From contig CANMKK010000008.1 in NCBI GenBank assembly GCA_947498455.1, forward strand, positions 62,001 to 126,000: a DNA stretch of 64,000 nt, given 5' to 3'. The translations under genes and the position numbers were made by a program. The notes beneath the pieces were generated by a model. The model searched no databases and was not told the origin of the DNA. It saw only the letters and a program-made list of their open reading frames with translations. The DNA is from an uncultured Aquimarina sp. (GTDB lineage Bacteria; Bacteroidota; Bacteroidia; Flavobacteriales; Flavobacteriaceae). This document shows, one piece after another, positions 8,936 to 18,366 of this stretch (positions are counted from its first letter, which is position 1; each line of letters opens with the position of its first letter).

Positions 8936-10852
8936 ATGAAAAGACAAATACAATTAGCCCTAGTTGCAATTTTTCTATGTGTATCTTTAAAAATTTCTGC
9001 ACAAGATGCTACAATTTTACAAGCAATAATTTTAGACTCTACACTTACCAAAGATGCGAATGCAATCATTAGATCAGAAGATGTCGTAATCCAGATCAAT
9101 TCTATAAACTCCATTACAGTTAAAACAAAAAGAATCGTAACTGTTTTGAATAAATTAGGGAATCGACATGCAGATTCATATGAACCTTATGATCCAGATA
9201 CGAAAATAAAAAAAGTACAAGCTATAGTTTATAATGCATTTGGAAGTGAAATAAAAAAGTTTAAGAAAAAAGATTTTCATGATAGGAGTATGTATGATGG
9301 GTTTTCTCTTATTGGAGATAATAGATTTATTTATTTTGATCATACACCGATAAGTTACCCATATACCTTAGTTTATGAGAGTGAGGTGGAAACAAAAAAC
9401 TCAGCTTTTATTGAACCTTGGTTTCCGATAAGTAATTATCATGTAAGCTTGGAATCAGCATCTTACAAAGTAATAAACCCTCAAAGAATATCACTTAGGA
9501 CAAAAGAGAAAGGTTTTGAAGAATATCCTGTGGAATTACTTGATGGAGATCAGGAGATTACATATAGGTTAGTTAAAGTACCAGCACTGAAAAAAGAATA
9601 TATGAGCCCCCCTCTAAGTAAAATAGTTCCGCTTGGAAAGGTAACATTAGATAGTTTTTCTTTAGTAAATGTACAAGGTTCTGCTAAGGATTGGAAAACA
9701 ATGGGAAAATGGCAATATAATAATTTAGTTTCAGGCAGAGATAAATTACCAGAATCTACAATTCAGAATATATCAAAGCTAGTTGGAGGTGCATCTTCTA
9801 CTAAAGAAAAAGTTAAAATAATATATGAGTATGTTCAGGATAAAACAAGGTATATAAGTGTGCAATTGGGAATTGGTGGTTGGATGCCTATGTTGGCTGA
9901 GGACGTTGATAGGTTAGGATATGGGGATTGTAAAGCCTTAACTAATTACACAAAAGCGTTGTTAGATAGTCAGAATATTGAATCGTATTATACGATTGTA
10001 TATGGTGATTCGGATAAACGAGATATTGATTCTGAATTTGCGTCTATGCAAGGAAATCATGTTATTCTTAACATTCCTGAAAATGAACAGGATATTTGGT
10101 TAGAATGTACCAGCCAAACGACTCCATTTGGGTTTATAGCTGGATTTACAGATGATAGAAATGTATTAGTTGTAAAACCTGAAGGAGGAGAAATTAAACG
10201 TACGAAGAAGTATTTACCTGATGAGAATAGTTTAAAGGCAAAAGCTAAAGTGTATGTCAAATCGGATAAATCAATAGTAGGGGATATAGAAATGATTTCT
10301 GGAGGGATACAATATGGAGATCGTTATGAAACAAAAAACGAACCAGTAAAAGATCAGAAACTACATTACAAAGAGTATTGGGACTATATAAACAATCTAA
10401 ATATATCTTCAATGCAACTAGATGATGATAAAGATGCTATAGAATACACCGAAAAATTGGAAGTTAGCGCAACCAATTATGCAACAAAGGCAGGGAACAG
10501 ACTATTGATTATTCCTAATGTTTTTAATAGGTATACCTATAAAATGCCTAAATATGATGATAGAAAAACACCTTTAGTTATTTCTAGGGGATTTGTAGAT
10601 GAAGATGTATATGAAATTCACATACCAGAAGGATATAGTATGGGGACTTTACCTGAAAAGAAAGTGGAAGAAAGTGATTTTGGAAGTTATTCATATCAGT
10701 TAGAAAAATTGAATGAGCGTCAGTTAAAATTTACAAGAAAATTAATAATCAAAGACGGAACGTACCCAAAAGAAAAATATGAAGAATATAGACAGTTTAT
10801 GTCTAAAATAAGAAAAACTGATAAATCAAAAATAGTACTAAAACAACAATAA
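8936..10852 (+). CDS. Exported DUF3857/transglutaminase-like protein (catalytic Cys present)
   Basis: 638-aa protein with an N-terminal signal peptide (about 1-22), a DUF3857 domain (about 45-220) and a transglutaminase-like domain around 280-400. The cysteine of the papain-like triad is C332 in YGDCKALTNY, with a conserved His further on (GNHVIL, about 375). Probably periplasmic. Function is unknown; such proteins come in pairs in Flavobacteriaceae. The next gene, 17 bases downstream, is a paralogue of the same architecture. Upstream ATG and signal peptide fix the start. Confidence 0.75.
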   Translation: MKRQIQLALVAIFLCVSLKISAQDATILQAIILDSTLTKDANAIIRSEDVVIQINSINSITVKTKRIVTVLNKLGNRHADSYEPYDPDTKIKKVQAIVYNAFGSEIKKFKKKDFHDRSMYDGFSLIGDNRFIYFDHTPISYPYTLVYESEVETKNSAFIEPWFPISNYHVSLESASYKVINPQRISLRTKEKGFEEYPVELLDGDQEITYRLVKVPALKKEYMSPPLSKIVPLGKVTLDSFSLVNVQGSAKDWKTMGKWQYNNLVSGRDKLPESTIQNISKLVGGASSTKEKVKIIYEYVQDKTRYISVQLGIGGWMPMLAEDVDRLGYGDCKALTNYTKALLDSQNIESYYTIVYGDSDKRDIDSEFASMQGNHVILNIPENEQDIWLECTSQTTPFGFIAGFTDDRNVLVVKPEGGEIKRTKKYLPDENSLKAKAKVYVKSDKSIVGDIEMISGGIQYGDRYETKNEPVKDQKLHYKEYWDYINNLNISSMQLDDDKDAIEYTEKLEVSATNYATKAGNRLLIIPNVFNRYTYKMPKYDDRKTPLVISRGFVDEDVYEIHIPEGYSMGTLPEKKVEESDFGSYSYQLEKLNERQLKFTRKLIIKDGTYPKEKYEEYRQFMSKIRKTDKSKIVLKQQ

Positions 10853-10869
10853 CAATCAATTAGTAAGTA

Positions 10870-12888
10870 ATGGGAAAACTAGTAGTATGGGGGTTAGGAG
10901 TATTTTTACTTTTTTCATCCAGTGTGTTTGCACAAAAGTATAAGTTCGGAAAAGTTTCTAAAGAAGAACTACAAGAAAAATCATATCCACTAGATAGTTC
11001 TGCAAATGCAGCCGTATTGTATGAAAGTAGAAAAGTAGATTATATATATAATTCTCAAGGTTTTCATTTGATAACGGAAGTCTTTAAGAGAATTAAAATA
11101 TATAATAAAGAAGGCTTTGACTATGCAACAGAAGAAATTAGTTTGTATAAAAGGAATAGCGATCAAGAAAAAGTAATGAGCTTAAAAGGAATTACATATT
11201 CTCTAGTTAATGGAGAAATAAAAGAGACGAAACTAAAAAAAGATGGAATTTTTAATAGTGAAGTCTCTGAGTATTTTGATGAAATCAAATTTACTATGCC
11301 TGCTTTGCAAGAAGGTTCTGTAATAGAATATAAATATAGAATAGAATCACCTTTTGTGGCTAATATAGATAGAGTGTATTTACAACATGAAATTCCTGCT
11401 AAGAAAATAGAAGTTGTAATAAAAGCACCAGAATACTTTAATTTTAAGAAGTTTTCTACAGGATATTTACCGATTGATTTAGAGGAGGTTAAATATAGTG
11501 ATAAGTTCAATTATAGAACGGAATCAAGATTAATTGCAGGTCTAAATGGAGGTAGAGTAAAAGGGTCTAGTCACGTTGTTGAGTATCAAGGAACAAAATA
11601 TATTATTAATTCTGAGGATGTTCCAGCTCTAAAATTAGAACCATATTCGGGAAACACACAGAATTATATATCCTCTATGGTTTTTGAGTTGTCTTTTGTG
11701 TCTTTTCCAAATAGTCCAATAGAGAATTTTTCCACAACTTGGGAAGCGGTAACAAAAACTATTTACGAGAGTTCAAACTTTGGGGGAGAGTTAAAGAAAA
11801 GTAATTATTATGAGGATGATCTTAATCAATTGGTAAGTGGAATAAGTGATCCAATTAAGAAAACTGCAGCTATATACAACTTTGTAAAACAAAAAATGAA
11901 TTGGAATAAAGTCTATTCCGTATCTGCAGCTAAAGGAGTGAAGAAAGCATATAAGGAAGGAACGGGTAGTTCCGGAGATATTAATCTAATACTCACATCA
12001 ATGTTGTCTAGTGCTAATATAGATGCTAATCCTGTGATTGTAAGTTCTAGTAGCAAGGTGATTTCTTTATTTCCTACAAGAAACGGTTTTGACTATGTGA
12101 TAACCAGGGTTAAATTACCTAATGGAAATATTTTTTATCTAGATGCAACAGATAAATACGGATTGCCTAATATATTACCGGATAGAGTGGTTCGAGGGAG
12201 AGGAAGAGTGATTGCTAAAAATGGAACTTCACAAGCTTTAACTTTTAGACCAACGAAACCATCTTCTAACAGGTATAGTATACAGTGCGAGTTGAATAGT
12301 GAAGGAGAGGTAAATGGTAAGTTTAGTGTACACCATTTGGATTATTTAGCACATGGCTTTAGAGTGCGTAATGGAGTTAAGAGTGATGAAAGTAATGTAA
12401 AACGTTTAGAAAAAAAATATGAAATTAATGATCTGCAGAATTATAAGGTAAGTGGAGTAAAAGAGTATGGAAAAGGAGTGAATGAAAGATTTGATTTTAG
12501 TTTGGAAGATCAATCAGAAGTGATTGAAGATGAGATTTTCTTTTCGCCATTACTATTTTTAAGAGATAAAGAGAATGTTTTTAAATCAGACGAAAGAATT
12601 TACCCAGTTGATTATGGGTATCCTTTCTCTAATAAATATATGATCAATATTAAAGTACCCGAAGGATATGAAGTAACAGAAATTCCAAAATCTGGAAGCT
12701 TTAGTTTACCAGATAATATGGGTAAGTTTGTATATAGATCCAATGTAGCTAATGGAGTTATTCAATTAGTAGTCAATGAAACAATAAATAACTCTATGAT
12801 TTCTGCAGAAGACTATTTTGTATTAAAAGAATTCTATAATCAAGTAATACAAAAAGAGAATGAACAGGTAGTTCTTAAAAAAATATAA
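10870..12888 (+). CDS. Exported DUF3857/transglutaminase-like protein (catalytic Cys lost)
   Basis: 672-aa paralogue of the preceding gene: signal peptide ending near FAQ (about residue 21), DUF3857 region (about 50-230) and a transglutaminase-like region. At the position of the catalytic Cys the sequence reads SSGDINLI, so Cys is replaced by I371, and the domain is probably a pseudoenzyme. The adjacent active-looking copy suggests that the two act together in the periplasm or at the outer membrane (inference). The stop is two bases before the start of the MazG-like gene, which suggests one transcript. Confidence 0.75.
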   Translation: MGKLVVWGLGVFLLFSSSVFAQKYKFGKVSKEELQEKSYPLDSSANAAVLYESRKVDYIYNSQGFHLITEVFKRIKIYNKEGFDYATEEISLYKRNSDQEKVMSLKGITYSLVNGEIKETKLKKDGIFNSEVSEYFDEIKFTMPALQEGSVIEYKYRIESPFVANIDRVYLQHEIPAKKIEVVIKAPEYFNFKKFSTGYLPIDLEEVKYSDKFNYRTESRLIAGLNGGRVKGSSHVVEYQGTKYIINSEDVPALKLEPYSGNTQNYISSMVFELSFVSFPNSPIENFSTTWEAVTKTIYESSNFGGELKKSNYYEDDLNQLVSGISDPIKKTAAIYNFVKQKMNWNKVYSVSAAKGVKKAYKEGTGSSGDINLILTSMLSSANIDANPVIVSSSSKVISLFPTRNGFDYVITRVKLPNGNIFYLDATDKYGLPNILPDRVVRGRGRVIAKNGTSQALTFRPTKPSSNRYSIQCELNSEGEVNGKFSVHHLDYLAHGFRVRNGVKSDESNVKRLEKKYEINDLQNYKVSGVKEYGKGVNERFDFSLEDQSEVIEDEIFFSPLLFLRDKENVFKSDERIYPVDYGYPFSNKYMINIKVPEGYEVTEIPKSGSFSLPDNMGKFVYRSNVANGVIQLVVNETINNSMISAEDYFVLKEFYNQVIQKENEQVVLKKI

Positions 12889-12890
12889 TT

Positions 12891-13217
12891 ATGAATATAG
12901 AGAATGCACAAAAAGCCGTTGATGAATGGATTAATAATCACGGAGTCAGGTATTTTAATGAACTTACCAATATGGCTCAACTCACTGAAGAAGTAGGGGA
13001 AGTAGCTAGGATCATAGCGAGACGTTATGGAGAACAAAGCGAGAAGGAAAGTGATAAGGATAAAGACCTTGGAGAAGAATTAGCAGATGTGTTATTCGTA
13101 GTTTTGTGTCTGGCTAATCAGACAGGGATAAATCTTCAGAAAGCGTTTGATAAGAAGTTAGATCTTAAAACCAAAAGAGATCATGATCGCCATCATAATA
13201 ATGAGAAATTAAAGTGA
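12891..13217 (+). CDS. MazG-like nucleotide pyrophosphohydrolase
   Basis: Small all-alpha NTP pyrophosphatase of 108 aa. The metal-binding pattern is EEVGE at 33-37 and EELAD at 62-66. Likely hydrolyses non-canonical (d)NTPs to monophosphates; the single-domain size resembles short MazG/dCTPase relatives rather than the two-domain E. coli MazG. It is tightly packed: two bases after the DUF3857 gene, with its stop overlapping the next start (ATGA at 13214-13217). Confidence 0.85.
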   Translation: MNIENAQKAVDEWINNHGVRYFNELTNMAQLTEEVGEVARIIARRYGEQSEKESDKDKDLGEELADVLFVVLCLANQTGINLQKAFDKKLDLKTKRDHDRHHNNEKLK

Positions 13218-13468
13218 TGTTTAGAGAAATTATTAGCTCCAAAAAATATTGGGTTTCTACGGTGTTGTTGGGATTAGGATTTGTAATTATATATAGTGTT
13301 ATAGAACATATTTCTGAAATTATCAGAGTGCCTTTTGACCAGTTTATTGATACTAATTTTAGTAATGGGCGTTGGATACGATTCCTAATCTCACGTATTG
13401 TAGGTGGATTGCTGTATGGAATGATAATGGCCTATTTTTTTGAAATGAAAAAACACAAATCGAAATAA
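13214..13468 (+). CDS. Small membrane protein of unknown function
   Basis: 84 aa with two predicted membrane segments, about 13-30 (VSTVLLGLGFVIIYSVI) and about 58-76 (LISRIVGGLLYGMIMAYFF), and a Lys-rich C-terminus. I do not recognise the family. It overlaps the MazG-like gene by four bases and precedes aroA by four bases, so it is clearly translated as part of this operon. Confidence 0.7.
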   Translation: MMFREIISSKKYWVSTVLLGLGFVIIYSVIEHISEIIRVPFDQFIDTNFSNGRWIRFLISRIVGGLLYGMIMAYFFEMKKHKSK

Positions 13469-13472
13469 TAAA

Positions 13473-14699
13473 ATGGATGCAAACTTAGATCAGATTTCTA
13501 ATATTCAGAATAGTACAATACAGATTACAGGATCCAAAAGTGAGACGAATAGATTGTTAATATTGCAATCACTTTATCCAGAAATACAGATTCAGAATAT
13601 ATCTAACAGTGATGATTCGCATTTAATGCAAAAAGCATTAACTAGTGATAAAGAGGAGGTCGATATACATCATGCTGGAACCGCTATGCGTTTTCTTACT
13701 GCTTATTTTTCAGTAAAAAACGGAAGAGAAACAATTTTGACCGGGAGCGAAAGAATGCAAGAACGCCCGATAAAGGTTTTAGTAGAAGCATTGAGGCAGT
13801 TAGGATGTGAAATTCATTATGAAAAAGAAGAAGGATATCCTCCGATAAGAATTGTCGGAAAAAAACCTATAACGAATAAAGTGTCTCTAGCAGCGAATGT
13901 AAGTAGTCAATATATTTCTGCTTTAATGCTCATAGCTTCTTCTCTGCCAAATGGATTAGAGATTTCTTTAGAAGGAAAAGTAACGTCTGTACCCTATATA
14001 AATATGACATTAAGTTTATTAAAGGATACAGGAATAGAAGGTGAATTCGAAAATAATTTAATAACGATTGCACCTGTTAAAGTAGTTTCTCCAAGAGAAA
14101 TCGTTGTAGAATCAGATTGGAGCTCGGCATCATATTTCTATAGTATTGTTGCGTTATCAGCTAATAGAACTATAACTTTAGGAAGTTATAAAAAAGAAAG
14201 CTACCAAGGAGACTCAGCATTATCCGAAATTTATAAGAAATTAGGGGTTCTTACAACATTTGAAAATAATACGATTACCTTAAAAAAGATCCCGTTACCT
14301 GAGGATTTAGAAACGTTAGAATTGGATTTGTCAAATTCACCTGATATTGCACAAACAATAGCAGTAACTTGTTTTGGATTAGGTGTAGAATGCTTTCTTA
14401 CAGGATTACATACATTAAAAATAAAAGAAACAGATAGGTTAGAAGCTTTAAAAACAGAGATAGAAAAACTTGGAGGACAAGTTGCTATAACAAATGACAC
14501 TTTACATTTAGCCCCATCTTTAATTATAAATGAAAATATTGCAATTGCAACATATCATGACCATCGCATGGCCATGGCATTTGCTCCATTAGCATTAAGG
14601 ACGCAATTACGTATCAATGATGCCGAGGTAGTTTCGAAATCATACCCGGATTTTTGGCCAGATTTGAAGAAATTAGGGTTTAAAGTATCAGAAACATAA
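13473..14699 (+). CDS. aroA: 3-phosphoshikimate 1-carboxyvinyltransferase (EPSP synthase)
   Basis: Transfers enolpyruvate from PEP to shikimate 3-phosphate, the sixth shikimate step. 408 aa, slightly shorter than the roughly 427 of E. coli. Phosphate-binding GSKSETNR at 20-27, AGTAMRFL at 68-75, ERPI at 97-100 and DHRMAMAFAP near 363-372 are all present. It lies about 6 kb from the Phe/Tyr operon in an unrelated operon with the MazG-like gene and a small membrane protein, so it escapes the attenuator. Confidence 0.95.
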   Translation: MDANLDQISNIQNSTIQITGSKSETNRLLILQSLYPEIQIQNISNSDDSHLMQKALTSDKEEVDIHHAGTAMRFLTAYFSVKNGRETILTGSERMQERPIKVLVEALRQLGCEIHYEKEEGYPPIRIVGKKPITNKVSLAANVSSQYISALMLIASSLPNGLEISLEGKVTSVPYINMTLSLLKDTGIEGEFENNLITIAPVKVVSPREIVVESDWSSASYFYSIVALSANRTITLGSYKKESYQGDSALSEIYKKLGVLTTFENNTITLKKIPLPEDLETLELDLSNSPDIAQTIAVTCFGLGVECFLTGLHTLKIKETDRLEALKTEIEKLGGQVAITNDTLHLAPSLIINENIAIATYHDHRMAMAFAPLALRTQLRINDAEVVSKSYPDFWPDLKKLGFKVSET

Positions 14700-14718
14700 A
14701 ATATATATTGCTAATTAC

Positions 14719-14750
14719 TTGACAACGCCTATCTCTAGATTGTATATTTG
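14719..14750 (+). promoter_or_regulatory. Candidate promoter of queA
   Basis: TTGACA at 14719-14724 and a perfect TATATTTG at 14743-14750, 21 bases apart, match the Bacteroidota promoter consensus. Transcription would start around 14757, about 17 bases before the queA ATG. Confidence 0.7.
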
Positions 14751-14773
14751 CTCCCTGAAAAAAACAAACACGA

Positions 14774-15823
14774 ATGAAGTTATCACATTTCAATTTTAAC
14801 CTTCCGCAAGATTTATTAGCAGAATATCCTTCAGAGAATAGAGATGAAGCTCGGTTAATGGTTCTTAACAGAAAAGATCAAACAATAGAACATAAACAAT
14901 TTAAAGATCTTATTGATTATTTTGAACCTAATGATGTTATGGTTCTTAATAATACAAAAGTGTTTCCAGCAAGATTGTATGGTAATAAGGAGAAAACCGG
15001 AGCTAGAATTGAAGTGTTTTTATTACGTGAGTTAAATTCTGAAACTCGCTTGTGGGATGTATTGGTAGATCCAGCTCGTAAAATACGTATCGGAAATAAA
15101 TTATATTTCGGAGATGATGAAAGTTTAGTAGCAGAAGTTATAGATAATACTACTTCTAGAGGGCGTACATTGCGTTTTTTATATGATGGGTCTTATGATG
15201 AGTTTAGACAGAAATTAACTGATTTAGGAGAAACTCCATTACCGAAATACATTAAAAGAGAGGCTGAACCTGAAGATGAAGAGCGATACCAGACAATTTA
15301 CGCAAAGAATGAAGGAGCAGTTGCTGCACCTACTGCTGGATTGCATTTTTCTAAGCATTTAATGAAGCGATTAGAAATAAAAGGAGTTGATTTTGCTGAG
15401 ATAACATTGCATGTAGGTTTAGGAACATTTAACCCAGTTGAGGTAGAAGATTTATCAAAGCATAAGATGGATAGTGAAGAAGCTTATGTTACAGCTAAGG
15501 CAGCAGAAACTATAAATAGAGGTATAGAGAGAAAACAAAGGATTTGCTCCGTAGGAACTACCGTAATGAGAGCTTTAGAAAGTTCTGTTTCTTCAGAAAG
15601 AACACTAAATGAATTTAGAGGATGGACAAATAAGTTTATTTTCCCTCCTTATGACTTTAGTATTGCGAATAGTATGATAACAAATTTTCATACACCAAAA
15701 TCAACTTTATTAATGATGGTTTCAGCTTTTGCTGGCCATGATTTTATTAAAGAAGCATATGAAGAAGCTGTAAAAGAAAAATATAAGTTTTACTCGTATG
15801 GAGATGCTATGTTGATTATTTAA
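14774..15823 (+). CDS. queA: tRNA preQ1(34) S-adenosylmethionine ribosyltransferase-isomerase
   Basis: Transfers and isomerises the ribosyl moiety of SAM onto preQ1 at the tRNA wobble position, forming epoxyqueuosine. The 349-aa length and the start [20 protein letters not shown] are typical. Family motifs seen are [12 protein letters not shown] (about 59-70), [10 protein letters not shown] (about 184-193) and [11 protein letters not shown] (about 213-223). It has its own promoter and a strong terminator, so it is a single-gene unit. Confidence 0.96.
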   Translation: MKLSHFNFNLPQDLLAEYPSENRDEARLMVLNRKDQTIEHKQFKDLIDYFEPNDVMVLNNTKVFPARLYGNKEKTGARIEVFLLRELNSETRLWDVLVDPARKIRIGNKLYFGDDESLVAEVIDNTTSRGRTLRFLYDGSYDEFRQKLTDLGETPLPKYIKREAEPEDEERYQTIYAKNEGAVAAPTAGLHFSKHLMKRLEIKGVDFAEITLHVGLGTFNPVEVEDLSKHKMDSEEAYVTAKAAETINRGIERKQRICSVGTTVMRALESSVSSERTLNEFRGWTNKFIFPPYDFSIANSMITNFHTPKSTLLMMVSAFAGHDFIKEAYEEAVKEKYKFYSYGDAMLII

Positions 15824-15846
15824 ATAGTATTTTATTAAAAAGAAAT

Positions 15847-15889
15847 AAAAAAGCTTATGTAAACTTTAAAAGTTTGCATAAGCTTTTTT
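15847..15889 (+). terminator. Intrinsic terminator after queA
   Basis: AAAAAAGCTTATG and CATAAGCTTTTTT pair, with an inner AAACTTT/AAAGTTT stem, followed by T-rich sequence. Very strong and near-symmetric, so it could act on both strands. Confidence 0.88.
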
Positions 15890-16134
15890 CGTTTTTATTA
15901 ATAAAACAAGTGAATTTTTGATAATTCATTGGTAATCAAGTGTTTTTTGTTTGCGAATAGTTATAAGAATCTTAAAATTAGATTGTTGTGTTGTTGTTTC
16001 AATAAAAAAAAGTAATTTGCCAGCCGTTTATAAAAAAAATATTCTACGGTTTTTCCGTAAATTATGAATAGTATATTTTTTGAGTAAGGCGAATTAATTG
16101 AAAACCTTTCTTGAAAAATATGATAAAATATTAG
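15890..16134. other. AT-rich intergenic region upstream of the CHI/DUF2147 gene
   Basis: The rest of the 311-base gap after queA. A near-match to the -7 box (TAATTTGC near 16012) and a small hairpin TACGG-TTTTT-CCGTA at 16045-16059 are seen. No ORF or RNA gene is recognised. Confidence 0.4.
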
Positions 16135-17109
16135 ATGATGAAAAAAAATATATTCTTTTTCTTGTTTTCCCTTTCCATTGTTTCTTATTCTCAGACTAAG
16201 GTAGGAAATATTGGTTTTAATGATATTGATGTGTTCGACAGTGCAGAATTAATGCTCAGTGGAGCAGGGCAGATAGAAAAATTGTATGCTATCGGTCTGT
16301 ATTTGGATTTTGAGGTTGAAGGAGTAGAAGATGGTATTATGGTTGCAGATAAGGATGCTACTATGGCCGTTACAATTAAAACGGCTTCGTTTATGTCTCG
16401 GGAAGACATGAAAATCCTGATTAGGAATGGGTTGGAGCGAGCAACTGATGGTAATAGTTATCTTTTAGAGGATCAAATAAGAAGTTTTTTACAGCTTTTT
16501 CCTAAGGAAATAAAAAAATACGAGATTTTTAAAATCGTATATTCTGACGATAAGAAGCTTACATTATATAAAAATAAAGAGCGGTTGGGAGCAATAACAA
16601 ATAGCTTAGAGTTTAAAAAAGCATTGTTTAAAATATGGCTTGGAGAAAATCCAGAAGACCCTAAATTAAAAGAAGATTTACTAGGCTCTTTTAAGGCAAA
16701 CCCAATACTAGGACAGTGGAAAACCTTCGATAAAGAAACAGGAGTGGCTATTAATATTGTTCAATTATATATGATTGAAAATAAAATATATGGGTCTGTT
16801 CAGAGAATGTTACGTCAATCAGAGCGTGATGCAGTATGTTATAAGTGCGAGGGAGATGATAAGAATCAAAAAGTAGAAGGATTAGTGATACTAAAGAGAC
16901 TGCGTAGTAAAGATGAAAATAAATACGTTGATGGTACATACACTAATATTGTGGACGGGAGAGTATCGGATTGCCAGATGTGGATAGATAAAAAAGACAC
17001 TAATATTCTTAACGTAAAATATAAAGGCGGAGGAGTGCATAGATGGAAAAGAGTAATCGAGTCCAAAAAAAAGAAACAAAGTGATTACCGTACGGCAAGA
17101 GGATTCTAA
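16135..17109 (+). CDS. Exported chalcone-isomerase-like / DUF2147 fusion protein
   Basis: 324 aa with a signal peptide (about 1-20, ending YSQ). Residues about 22-185 resemble the chalcone-isomerase-like lipid-binding fold of bacterial CHI proteins (LSGAGQIEKLYAIGLYL, then a basic/acidic helix region). Residues about 190-310 match DUF2147 (ILGQWKTFDKETG, the IYGSVQRM stretch, C-terminal GGGVHRWKRV). I usually see DUF2147 as an independent small exported protein, so the fusion is noteworthy. Probably periplasmic; a role in lipid or envelope homeostasis is only a guess. The second Met (codon 2) could also be the start. Confidence 0.7.
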   Translation: MMKKNIFFFLFSLSIVSYSQTKVGNIGFNDIDVFDSAELMLSGAGQIEKLYAIGLYLDFEVEGVEDGIMVADKDATMAVTIKTASFMSREDMKILIRNGLERATDGNSYLLEDQIRSFLQLFPKEIKKYEIFKIVYSDDKKLTLYKNKERLGAITNSLEFKKALFKIWLGENPEDPKLKEDLLGSFKANPILGQWKTFDKETGVAINIVQLYMIENKIYGSVQRMLRQSERDAVCYKCEGDDKNQKVEGLVILKRLRSKDENKYVDGTYTNIVDGRVSDCQMWIDKKDTNILNVKYKGGGVHRWKRVIESKKKKQSDYRTARGF

Positions 17110-17168
17110 TCAATACCTACAAATTAAATTATAACCAGTTTCTACTAGATAAAAGGGTATCTTTTATA

Positions 17169-17176
17169 TATTTTTG
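17169..17176 (+). promoter_or_regulatory. Candidate -7 box of rlmN
   Basis: TATTTTTG fits TAnnTTTG exactly and lies seven bases before the rlmN ATG, predicting a leaderless or near-leaderless transcript. No TTG -33 box is clear. Confidence 0.45.
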
Positions 17177-17183
17177 CAAGGAA

Positions 17184-18224
17184 ATGAAGTCAAAAAAGAA
17201 AGACATAAGAGCCTTGACAAAAGAACAATTGCGCCAATTTTTTGAAGAAATTGGAGATAAATCTTTTAGAGGGAATCAAGTTTATGAATGGTTGTGGAGT
17301 AAAGGAGCTCACACCTTCGAAGGGATGACAAATCTCTCATTAGCTACAAGACAAGTACTACAGGATAATTTCGTGATTAATCACATTAGTGTGGATCAAA
17401 TGCAAAGAAGTACCGACGGTACTATAAAAAATGCAGTGAGACTTCATGATGGATTGGTGGTAGAGTCAGTTTTAATTCCTACTCCGACAAGAACTACTGC
17501 TTGTGTATCATCCCAAGTTGGTTGTAGCTTAGATTGTAAATTTTGTGCAACGGCAAGATTAAAACGGATGCGCAATCTTAATCCTGATGAAATATACGAC
17601 CAGGTAAAAACCATAGATAATCAAAGTAGGTCTTACCATAATCGCCCATTATCGAATATTGTTTTTATGGGTATGGGAGAGCCATTAATGAATTATAACA
17701 ATGTATTAAAGGCTATTGAAAAAATTACTTCTCCTGAAGGATTGGGGATGTCGCCTAAAAGAATAACAGTATCAACTTCTGGAGTACCAAAGATTATTAA
17801 GAAAATGGCTGATGAAGAAGTAAAGTTTAAATTAGCTGTTTCTTTACACTCTGCCATTGATGAAGTACGAACAGATATTATGCCTTTTAATGAGAATTTT
17901 CCGCTCTCTGATCTTAAAGAGGCGTTGAAATATTGGTATGAGAAAACTAAAAGTAGAATAACATATGAATATGTAGTTTGGAAAGGAATAAATGATAGAA
18001 AACAAGATATTGATGCTTTACTTGCATTTTGCTCATATGTTCCTTGTAAAGTAAACTTAATCGAATATAACCCGATTGATGATGGAGCGTTTCAGCAAGC
18101 AGCTAAACATTCAGTAGATGCATATATAAATGCTTTAGAATCTAGAGGATTTGTGGTAAATGTTCGAAGAAGTAGAGGAAAGGATATAGATGCCGCTTGT
18201 GGTCAATTGGCAAATAAAACATAA
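17184..18224 (+). CDS. rlmN: 23S rRNA/tRNA adenine-C2 methyltransferase
   Basis: Radical SAM enzyme methylating C2 of A2503 in 23S rRNA and A37 in some tRNAs. The [4Fe-4S] ligands are C114, C118 and C121 in GCSLDCKFC. The C-terminal catalytic cysteine C339 in AACGQLA and the mid-protein GMGEPLMNY motif (about 159-167) are present. 346 aa is standard. All catalytic residues are intact. Confidence 0.96.
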   Translation: MKSKKKDIRALTKEQLRQFFEEIGDKSFRGNQVYEWLWSKGAHTFEGMTNLSLATRQVLQDNFVINHISVDQMQRSTDGTIKNAVRLHDGLVVESVLIPTPTRTTACVSSQVGCSLDCKFCATARLKRMRNLNPDEIYDQVKTIDNQSRSYHNRPLSNIVFMGMGEPLMNYNNVLKAIEKITSPEGLGMSPKRITVSTSGVPKIIKKMADEEVKFKLAVSLHSAIDEVRTDIMPFNENFPLSDLKEALKYWYEKTKSRITYEYVVWKGINDRKQDIDALLAFCSYVPCKVNLIEYNPIDDGAFQQAAKHSVDAYINALESRGFVVNVRRSRGKDIDAACGQLANKT

Positions 18225-18306
18225 AATACTAGTTTGGTTTTTATTTGAAAGCTAAAAAGAGATTTTGGCTCACTTAATTTTACTTTATAAATTATGTATT
18301 CACTTT

Positions 18307-18337
18307 TTGATGCTGAATGTGGATTATACTATCTTCG
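18307..18337 (+). promoter_or_regulatory. Candidate promoter of the polyprenyl synthetase gene
   Basis: TTG at 18307-18309, 20 bases of spacer and TATCTTCG at 18330-18337 match the Bacteroidota consensus with one mismatch. Transcription would begin about 23 bases before the TTG start codon. Confidence 0.6.
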
Positions 18338-18366
18338 CATGCAGATTTAATAAATAGAAGTGCATA

